Origin: Acidobacteriota bacterium
GTDB lineage: Bacteria > Acidobacteriota > Vicinamibacteria > Vicinamibacterales > CAVVIG01
Assembly: GCA_003222555.1 (NCBI GenBank)
Contig: QHWL01000041.1
Coordinates: 1 to 6,627, forward strand
Reading direction: 5' to 3'
DNA length: 6,627 nt
The translations under genes were made by a program, and so were the position numbers. Each line of letters starts with the position of its first letter. Position 1 is the first letter of the stretch. Below the pieces are notes generated by a model that was not told the DNA's origin, did not search any database, and saw nothing but the letters and a program-made list of their open reading frames with translations. Shown piece by piece: positions 1-5,453 of this stretch.

Positions 1-4
1 GCCG

Positions 5-985
5 TCAGCGTGGCTGCAGTGGCCGGTAGCCGGCCGGCACCGAGTACACGAAGCCTCTTTCACCGAGGTTGACGGTCAGCGTGCCGGAGCGCAGGAACTC
101 ATTGACTGCGACGCTCGACGTCAGCATCATGCGGTAGCCGCGTCCCTGAATCAGCGCATTGCCGCCGGCGCTCCCCGGCTCGCCGTCGGGCCACGCGCCG
201 CTCTCGCCGACATAGAGGCGGCCGTTGTCCAGATCGACCGCGAAGCCGAACACCTGCGGGTCGAGATTCTTGTCGATCCGCCGGATCGACTGCAGAGTGC
301 CGACCGAGGAGCCGCCGCTGTTGATCGCGCGGGCGTCGGAGGCTGCGGGCGTCACGCCGATGAAGATCGCGGCTTCCGCGCTCCTGAGCACGCCGGCCGG
401 ATCGACCTTCACCTCGAAGTACCACTTGCCCTGCGATTTCGGCTCGCTGACAATGTCGTACACCGGAGTCGCGCCAATCGCGGGTGCTTCGCGAGCCACG
501 GGGACGGAGGGTGCAACCGGGGCTGACGGTACCGACGGTACCGCCGGTGCGACGGGGGCAGACGATGGCGCGGGGGCGGGCGGTGCGGCGGCGACCGCAT
601 TCGCCTTCTGATAGCCGTTGAGCACCGTGACGCGCTCGTTCGTCAGGCGTACGACGCAAACGGTCTTCTGGTAATCGCGTAGTAGATCGGCGAACCATGT
701 GGCTCGGTCGCCCTGACTCCAAGTGATGCCGCACGTGCGATCCCGCGTCTTCAGCCACGCCCGCTCGTCGTCGCGCAGCGTGAGCCGATCGGGGGGCGGC
801 AGCGACTTCACCAGCTCGGCGTACACGCGGTTGATCGTGCGATCTGCGCCACGCAACTCGTCGCCGAGGCATTGGGCGCGCTGCGCGTCCGTCGTAGGAT
901 TCTGGCATTGCGCGGACGCCGACACAGCGAGCCCCACAATCGCCGCCGTCGTCGCCAGCGCACGCGAGAGCAGTTGTGTAAACAT
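5..985 (-). CDS. Secreted LprI/DUF1311-like protein with C-terminal SPRY-like domain
   Basis: Predicted exported protein of 326 aa; function unknown. Residues 1-25 form a signal peptide (MFTQLLSRAL, then a hydrophobic stretch ending SASA before Q26). Residues 27-115 resemble the lysozyme-inhibitor LprI N-terminal domain (DUF1311): four cysteines (27, 39, 85, 110) that could form two disulfides, and the family-type pattern DDERAWLKTRDRTC at 72-85. Residues 130-172 are a low-complexity Pro/Ala/Val linker. Residues 174-325 look like a SPRY domain: GKWYFEVKV at 186-194, FGFAVDLDNGRLYVG at 246-260, ESGAWPDG at 261-268, and LTVNLGERGFVYSVPAGYRP at 303-322. The ATG at 985 is chosen over an upstream in-frame ATG at 1042 because GGAGGA lies 9 nt before it and the signal peptide begins there. 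It is transcribed divergently from the PQQ dehydrogenase, with no evident functional link to it. The SPRY call rests on motif recall. An inhibitor role is only suggested by the family name; many DUF1311 proteins have no known function. Confidence 0.8.
   Translation of the reverse strand: MFTQLLSRALATTAAIVGLAVSASAQCQNPTTDAQRAQCLGDELRGADRTINRVYAELVKSLPPPDRLTLRDDERAWLKTRDRTCGITWSQGDRATWFADLLRDYQKTVCVVRLTNERVTVLNGYQKANAVAAAPPAPAPSSAPVAPAVPSVPSAPVAPSVPVAREAPAIGATPVYDIVSEPKSQGKWYFEVKVDPAGVLRSAEAAIFIGVTPAASDARAINSGGSSVGTLQSIRRIDKNLDPQVFGFAVDLDNGRLYVGESGAWPDGEPGSAGGNALIQGRGYRMMLTSSVAVNEFLRSGTLTVNLGERGFVYSVPAGYRPLQPR
518..605 (-). repeat. Low-complexity linker coding region with a 9-bp tandem duplication
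   Basis: Encodes part of the Pro/Ala/Val linker between the two domains of the exported protein. GACGGTACC occurs twice back to back (525-533 and 534-542, plus-strand reading), in a stretch of GC-rich near-repeats. Such tracts change length by slippage, so linker length may vary between strains. Confidence 0.5.
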
Positions 986-994
986 CGGTCCCGG

Positions 995-1000
995 TCCTCC
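995..1000 (-). promoter_or_regulatory. Ribosome binding site of the LprI/SPRY gene
   Basis: GGAGGA on the minus strand, 9 nt before the ATG at 985-983. It decides the start, because the in-frame ATG at 1042 would place this site inside the coding sequence and add 19 polar residues before the signal peptide. Confidence 0.7.
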
Positions 1001-1190
1001 AGGTTCGAATCGTCTATCGGCTGTTCGCGGGGCGCTGTTCACTTCGAAACTGGACGTCGTGCCGGTAGGCTCGCAAATCTGTGCGCCGCCGAAGTGGTCG
1101 CTTGGCCGCGTGGCTAGTTTTCAAGCTAAACCGCTGGCGTCATGAGGTTTATGCGAAAACCGCCGTCACAGCCGAACCACAATCTGTGGC

Positions 1191-1212
1191 TCTTCGACCC
1201 GGTCTTCGACCC
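1191..1212 (+). repeat. 10-bp direct repeat upstream of the promoter
   Basis: TCTTCGACCC at 1191-1200 is repeated exactly at 1203-1212, a 12-bp period. It ends 27 bp before the -35 hexamer, where an activator could bind. It could be a tandem operator half-site or chance; the sequence alone does not decide. Confidence 0.4.
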
Positions 1213-1223
1213 CAGTCTCTGTC

Positions 1224-1240
1224 GTGTTGTGTTGTGTTGT
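1224..1240 (+). repeat. GTGTT short tandem repeat abutting the -35 box
   Basis: Three full copies of GTGTT (1224-1238) followed by a partial copy that runs into TTGACA at 1240-1245. Slippage of the pentamer would change the distance between upstream elements and the promoter, but not the -35/-10 spacing. Confidence 0.5.
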
Positions 1241-1267
1241 TGACAATCCCTCGACCGCGGCGATAAT
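1240..1267 (+). promoter_or_regulatory. Near-consensus sigma70-type promoter for the plus-strand PQQ dehydrogenase
   Basis: TTGACA at 1240-1245 matches the -35 consensus at all six bases. GATAAT at 1262-1267 matches the -10 consensus at five of six. The spacer is 16 bp, within the usual range. Transcription would begin near 1274 and leave a leader of about 26 nt containing the ribosome binding site GGAG at 1290-1293 (6 nt before the ATG). A match this good in GC-rich DNA suggests strong, possibly constitutive, expression of the dehydrogenase. Confidence 0.65.
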
Positions 1268-1299
1268 GACGGGCAACGAAGATTACTTCGGAGATCACC

Positions 1300-3057
1300 A
1301 TGCAACATCGCGCGCCGAAATTTTCGAGACCCATTTTCATCGCTCTGATTGGCATGTCGACCGCGGCGGTCACCCTCACCGGCCAGTACACGATGACCGT
1401 CAACAGGGACCGGCTCATCAACGCGCAGAACGAGCCGCAAAACTGGCTGATGATGAACGGGGATTACGGCTCCACCCGGTATTCGAAGCTTACTCAGATC
1501 AACCGGGACAACGTCAAGAACCTTCGGATGGTCTGGGCCATGGCCCTTGGGGGTATGCAGGACGTCGGGCAGAACGGTCCGGAAAACGAAGTGAATCCGC
1601 TCATCGACAACGGCTTGATGTACGCGACGGATGGCTGGGGCACGCTCTATAAAATTGACGCCCGAGATCAGACCAAGGGTCAGTTCGTGTGGGTCACCGA
1701 TCCCGGAGTCAAGCACCAGGGCAACGTGCCGCGCACGCGCGGCATCGCGTTATGGGAGGATCTTGTCATTGCCAATCTTCCCGACGGCCGCGTGATTGCA
1801 GTCAACCGCGACAAGGGCGAAATCGTGTGGGACAGGATGGTGGCGGTCACCAACGAGTTCGGCAGCCGGGAAAAATTCTTGGCGGCTCCTATTACGGCCG
1901 ACGGCAAGGTCATCATCGCTAACGGGGCAGGCGACGCCAAAACGCGCGGCTGGATCGCGGCACTCGACGCGAGGACCGGTAAGGAACTCTGGCGGTGGTA
2001 CGCGGTGCCGAAGCCGGGTGAACCGGGCAGCGAAACCTGGAAGGACAAGAATAACGCCTGGAAGACGGGCGGCGCTGGTCTCTGGCAGACCGGCTCCTAC
2101 GACCCCGCAACGAAACTCACCATCTGGGGTACCGGCAACCCGATCCCGCAATACGATCCGCAAGCGCGTCCCGGCGACAATCTCTACACCAACACGGCGG
2201 TGGCGCTGAATGTCGACACCGGCAAGCTGGCTTGGTACTTCCAGTACACGCCGAACGACTCGTGGGACTACGACGAAGTGGGCGTCCACATGCTGTACGA
2301 CACCACGATTGATGGCCAGAGCAGAAAGGTCGTCGGCCATTTCGGACGCAACGGGTTTTTCTATTCGCTGGATCGGACCACCGGCAAATTCATCAAGGGC
2401 AGCCAGTACGTCAACGATCTGAACTGGACCAAGGGGCTCAATCCCAAGACCGGCATGCCGCTCGAGTACGACCCGAAGCTTGACGTGCAGATCTACAATC
2501 CCGAAGCCCGGGCGCTGCGCGGGGACGGCACGAAGCGAACCTGTCCGACGTGGCACGGTGGCATCGCTCACCAGCCCACCGCCTATAACCCCGTCAAGAA
2601 CATCGCTTATGGGGTTGGCATCGAGGGGTGCTTCTCATCGAACGGCGCGGCGGTCGCCTTCCTGTCCCCGCAGGGCCGCATCGACGACAAGGGCAGCCAG
2701 AAGCGCTCGTACAGCAGTGACCTGTACTACGGCGCGGTGACCGCGTACGACACGACCAAGCACAAGGTGATCGCCAAGGCGGTCACCAGCATCGAGATTC
2801 GTTCCGGCGCGACCGACACGGCTGGCGGCGTGGTCTTCACGGCCTTGCAAGACGGCTGGGTCGTCGCCTATAACGACGAGACGCTCGAGGAGCTCTGGCG
2901 CTTCAACGTTGGCACGGCACTGAAGGGCGCACCGGTAACTTACGCGGTCGGACCCAAGCAGTATCTCGCCGTGCAGGCCGGCGGCCGCCACCTGCATCCG
3001 GTGAAGTACGACAACCTGCAGGATTCCAGCTACTTGTTCGTCTTCGCGTTGAACTAG
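1300..3057 (+). CDS. PQQ-dependent alcohol dehydrogenase (methanol/ethanol dehydrogenase type), probably lanthanide-dependent
   Basis: Periplasmic quinoprotein, 585 aa, predicted to oxidise an alcohol or aldehyde with PQQ and donate electrons to a cytochrome c; substrate unknown. The N-terminus (basic residues 2-10, hydrophobic 11-28) looks like a signal sequence, though no clear Ala-x-Ala site follows. Eight-bladed propeller features are clear: NWLMMNGDYGSTRYSKLTQIN near the N-terminus, and tryptophan docking motifs such as TGKELWRW, TGKLAWYF and TLEELWRF. By motif alignment to XoxF-type enzymes the metal/PQQ residues are Asp212 (normally Glu), Asn280, catalytic Asp323, the extra Asp325 typical of lanthanide enzymes (WDYDE), and Arg350. 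Cys415 and Cys444, 29 residues apart, match the structural disulfide of methanol dehydrogenase. The vicinal Cys-Cys pair near the PQQ is absent; the corresponding stretch reads NVPRTRGIA. There is no fused haem domain, so a separate cytochrome is needed; the gene at 3079-3618 is a candidate. Length fits the family (about 570-620 aa). Confidence 0.92.
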   Translation: MQHRAPKFSRPIFIALIGMSTAAVTLTGQYTMTVNRDRLINAQNEPQNWLMMNGDYGSTRYSKLTQINRDNVKNLRMVWAMALGGMQDVGQNGPENEVNPLIDNGLMYATDGWGTLYKIDARDQTKGQFVWVTDPGVKHQGNVPRTRGIALWEDLVIANLPDGRVIAVNRDKGEIVWDRMVAVTNEFGSREKFLAAPITADGKVIIANGAGDAKTRGWIAALDARTGKELWRWYAVPKPGEPGSETWKDKNNAWKTGGAGLWQTGSYDPATKLTIWGTGNPIPQYDPQARPGDNLYTNTAVALNVDTGKLAWYFQYTPNDSWDYDEVGVHMLYDTTIDGQSRKVVGHFGRNGFFYSLDRTTGKFIKGSQYVNDLNWTKGLNPKTGMPLEYDPKLDVQIYNPEARALRGDGTKRTCPTWHGGIAHQPTAYNPVKNIAYGVGIEGCFSSNGAAVAFLSPQGRIDDKGSQKRSYSSDLYYGAVTAYDTTKHKVIAKAVTSIEIRSGATDTAGGVVFTALQDGWVVAYNDETLEELWRFNVGTALKGAPVTYAVGPKQYLAVQAGGRHLHPVKYDNLQDSSYLFVFALN

Positions 3058-3078
3058 AACCTGCAGGACCTGATTTGC
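3058..3078. other. Convergent intergenic gap between the dehydrogenase and the cytochrome c
   Basis: Only 21 bp separate the TAG at 3055-3057 from the TAA at 3081-3079 on the other strand. No hairpin followed by a T-run is visible on either strand. Transcripts from both sides probably overlap, or terminate inside the opposing gene or by Rho. Confidence 0.6.
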
Positions 3079-3618
3079 TTATTTAGGAACATCGCGGCAG
3101 GCCTCGACGTCGGAGCCCCAAAATTCCACGCATTTGGTGTGATCCATCGGCCCCTTGCCGACGATCTTTGCCATCATGAAGTCGGCAATCAGATCGATCT
3201 CGCGCGCCTGCAGCGTCGACGGCGGGTCGGGCATGCGCGTGGCGTACGCTTTCAGATCGGCCTCGGTCTTCCCGTAGCAACGCCCGTCGCTGTAAGCGAA
3301 CTTGTCGAATGCCGGCATCTGCGAGTTGAGACGCCCGCACTTGATCGTCATGACGAGGGCGGCGCGGTTGAGCTTGGTCTCCCGCAGGTTCGCGCCGTCG
3401 GGCATCTGGTTGTCCGCCTTGTGGCCGTCCCCGGACCAGCCGTGACAGGCTTGGCAATTCCCCTTTTGCTGATACAGCCTCAGGCCCTCGGCGAGGTCGC
3501 TCGGGTCCGGCGCCTGCGCCGTTGGCCTCGGCGCCAACAGCAGCCCGGCGACGATCGCAACGGCCACCACAACGGAACACACATGAGGCCACACAGATTG
3601 TTCGCGCGTGTCAGTCAC
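3079..3618 (-). CDS. Mono-haem c-type cytochrome, probable electron acceptor of a PQQ dehydrogenase
   Basis: Exported class I-like cytochrome c of 179 aa, expected to take electrons from the adjacent quinoprotein and pass them towards the terminal oxidase. The N-terminus has a hydrophobic segment (about 14-29) and a likely cleavage site after PTAQA (36). The haem-binding CQACH is at 55-59; Met101 in NSQMPAFD is the probable sixth iron ligand. Four additional cysteines (94, 114, 163, 174) could form two disulfides. The start is taken as GTG at 3618 because GAGGGG lies just upstream (3623-3628) and the signal peptide follows closely. The frame also opens at a GTG at 3654 without a good ribosome binding site, which would add 12 residues. 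It begins 66 nt after the second PQQ dehydrogenase frame ends (3685), same strand, so co-transcription is likely. Its 3' end converges on the plus-strand dehydrogenase with 21 bp between stops. The exact subfamily (cL/MxaG-like or other) is not certain. Confidence 0.88.
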   Translation of the reverse strand: MTDTREQSVWPHVCSVVVAVAIVAGLLLAPRPTAQAPDPSDLAEGLRLYQQKGNCQACHGWSGDGHKADNQMPDGANLRETKLNRAALVMTIKCGRLNSQMPAFDKFAYSDGRCYGKTEADLKAYATRMPDPPSTLQAREIDLIADFMMAKIVGKGPMDHTKCVEFWGSDVEACRDVPK

Positions 3619-3622
3619 GCCA

Positions 3623-3628
3623 CCCCTC
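3623..3628 (-). promoter_or_regulatory. Ribosome binding site for the GTG-started cytochrome c
   Basis: GAGGGG on the minus strand, 4 nt before the GTG at 3618-3616 (6 nt if counted from its GAGG core). It supports this GTG over the one at 3654. Confidence 0.5.
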
Positions 3629-3684
3629 ACGAAAATCAACCACGCCAACCGCACGCGGTATATCCGTTACCAAACGCTACTTCT

Positions 3685-5355
3685 CTATTCAGGGATCAAT
3701 GCAAACGTCCACACCGAGCCCCCTGTGGGTACTGAACCCGCCGCAACGCGCCTGGCAAGGGTGCCACCCAGTCCCGACGCAATGGTGACGTATTGCCGAC
3801 CCTTGTGAGTGTAGGTGATCGCCGTAGAATTGATGCTCGAGCCCGTCTTGAACTGCCAAATCGTTTTTCCGGTTTCCGTGTCGAGGGCAATGAACTCACC
3901 CGTCAGTTAGCCGGTGAACATCAGCCCGCCATCGGTCACGAGCGTGCCTGCCGAAACGGGCATATCGGTCAGCGGCACCTCCCATTTCTTCTCGCCGGTC
4001 AGCGGATTTATCGCCACGAAGTGACCGACCACGTCGCCGGGCTTGGCGACTGGGGGCGTGCCCACGACGCCGGTGGAGTTTGTGCCAAGTATTTGTGGTT
4101 GCGGCAGCGCGAGCTTCTGTACGCGCGGCAGGTTCCACGAGTTGGTGTACACGAGTCCAGTGTTCGGATTGAACGCAATCGGCACCGCGTTCAAGCCACG
4201 CTGCGGCCAGATTTCGACCTCTTCGCCTGCAAGAAAGCGCTTGTATAAATCGGTCAGAACCGGTCGACCGGTGACGAGGTCGATACGCGAGGCCCAGTTG
4301 ACTTTCACAAAGGGGTTCGCGGCAATCGGCTTGCAGTTGGTGCGGTCCAACACGTACATGAAGCCGTTTTTATTTGCCTGGATCATCACCTTTCGCGTCT
4401 GGCCGCCGACCTGGACGTCGGCGAGCACGTTCTCGTCGGTACCGTCGGTGTCGTACACGTCATTCGGCGTGTATTGAAAATAACATGCGATCTCACCGGT
4501 TTTCGGTCGGATTGCGAGCACGCTGGACGTGTACAAGCTGTCCAGGCCCCCGCGAGGCCTTGGGTCGTATGGCTCCGCGTTGCCCGTGCCCCAATACACG
4601 AGGTCGAGCTGAGGGTCATACGAACCGGAGCGCCACGTTGGCCCACCGCCCCGCGTCCAGGCGTCGCTGTTGGCGGGCCAGGTCTCGGAACCAGGCGCAC
4701 CGGGCTCGGGTATGGTGTATCTGCGCCACAATTTCTTGCCCGTCTCGGGATCCCAACCATCGAGGAACCCGCGCGTGGTCGACTCGCCGCCCGCCATCCC
4801 CGAAATCAATACGCCATTGGCAATGATCGGTGCACCGGTGGCGTAGTAGCCCTCTCGCCAGTCGGCAAACTTCTGCTTCCAAAGCTCTTTACCGGTCTTC
4901 ATGTCGAGTGCGAGCACATGGTTGTCCACCGACACGCGAAAGAGCTTGCCGTTGTAGATGGCCGGTGCGCCTCTATTGAGCGCGCCAAACTGGGTGACAC
5001 GGAGCACTCCCGCCTCAAATTCCACCGGTGTACGCCAGATCGGCTTCCCGGTTTCAACGTCGATCGCAAAGGTCCACTTGCCGTTGATCACGTACATGAC
5101 GCCGTTGTATATCGTCGGCGCGGCCAGTTCGCCCGAGTCGTTCATGAGACTCGTGCTCCAAATCGGAACCAGGCGCTTGACGTTAGACTTGTTGATTTGC
5201 TTGAGCGGACTGTAGCTCTTTCGGTCGTAGCCCATGCTCTGGGTCGTGACGTTTTCCGGGTTCTTGCCATCGTTGACAAGTTCTTCCGTCGTTTGGGCGA
5301 ATCCCAGCCCAGGCCATAAACCCACGAAGGTCGCGAGCAACCAGATTTTCTTCAT
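3685..5355 (-). pseudogene. Second PQQ-dependent dehydrogenase, interrupted by an in-frame TAA
   Basis: Periplasmic quinoprotein of the methanol/ethanol dehydrogenase type. ATG at 5355 has AAGG 5 nt upstream and a clean signal peptide (MKKIWLL... to LGFA, cleavage before Gln21). The intact frame runs 482 codons to a TAA at 3907-3909. Reading on in the same frame gives 73 more residues to TAG at 3687-3685, beginning LTGEFIALDTETGKTIWQFK and later RQYVTIASGLGG and GGSVWTFAL, the expected last blade and closing strand of the family. Repaired length would be about 556 aa, near normal. Active-site residues by motif alignment: Glu191 (GGESTTRG), Asn259 (WGTGNAEPYDP), catalytic Asp302, lanthanide-type Asp304 (YDTDG), Lys329 where methanol dehydrogenase has Arg. 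No vicinal Cys pair and no equivalent of the other dehydrogenase's Cys415/Cys444. Upstream of, and probably in operon with, the cytochrome c. The truncated product would lack the propeller closure and probably not fold. A sequencing error or stop readthrough would make it functional instead. Confidence 0.85.
3907..3909 (-). other. Internal nonsense codon (TAA) in the second PQQ dehydrogenase
   Basis: On the minus strand the frame reads GGLMFTG, then TAA, then LTGEFIALD. Family members usually have a residue such as Glu or Lys here, so one base change (for example GAA, CAA or AAA to TAA) explains the break. No further stop or frameshift occurs in the 73 codons after it, and there is no methionine codon there from which translation could restart. 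Confidence 0.85.
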
Positions 5356-5453
5356 GCGCACCTTATACACCCCGCCCGCCGGGTACGTCGAGAATTGTTT
5401 CGCGTCATCTCTTGTAGCTTTCGTGTCGCCTGCGGTATCATCCGCCCCACCCA
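5356..5453. promoter_or_regulatory. Divergent promoter region between the second PQQ dehydrogenase and the DoxX-propeller gene
   Basis: This 98-bp gap must serve both genes. On the plus strand TATCAT (5436-5441) matches the -10 consensus at five of six bases, with only a weak -35 candidate, TTGTAG (5412-5417), 18 bp upstream. It would start transcription only a few bases before the ATG at 5454. That fits the lack of a Shine-Dalgarno sequence there and suggests a leaderless or near-leaderless mRNA. On the minus strand only the ribosome binding site AAGG (5361-5364) is clear. Confidence 0.35.

Larger units (their letters stand above)
986..1299. other. Divergent intergenic region, 314 bp
   Basis: Lies between two divergent genes and must hold promoters for both. 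A strong plus-strand promoter and two short direct repeats sit in its right third (see separate entries). I found no convincing -35/-10 pair for the minus-strand gene. Small reading frames here lack a Shine-Dalgarno sequence or recognisable protein and are not called. A small hairpin (GGTTT at 1146-1150 with AAACC at 1157-1161) is too short to interpret. Confidence 0.6.

Noticed and set aside
1002..1011. GGTTCGAATC, resembling a tRNA T-loop on the plus strand
   Set aside because: The flanking bases do not form a T-arm stem beyond one pair and no acceptor or anticodon arm can be built around it.
1750..2571. 273-codon open frame on the minus strand
   Set aside because: Antisense shadow of the intact PQQ dehydrogenase, with no family-like motifs and no ribosome binding site worth noting.
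3907..3909. Recoding of the internal stop as selenocysteine or pyrrolysine
   Set aside because: Those systems use TGA and TAG, whereas this codon is TAA, and no selenocysteine-type hairpin was noticed after it.
4474..5319. 281-codon open frame on the plus strand
   Set aside because: It lies wholly antisense to the second PQQ dehydrogenase and its translation shows no recognisable domain. Long antisense frames are expected in GC-rich coding DNA.
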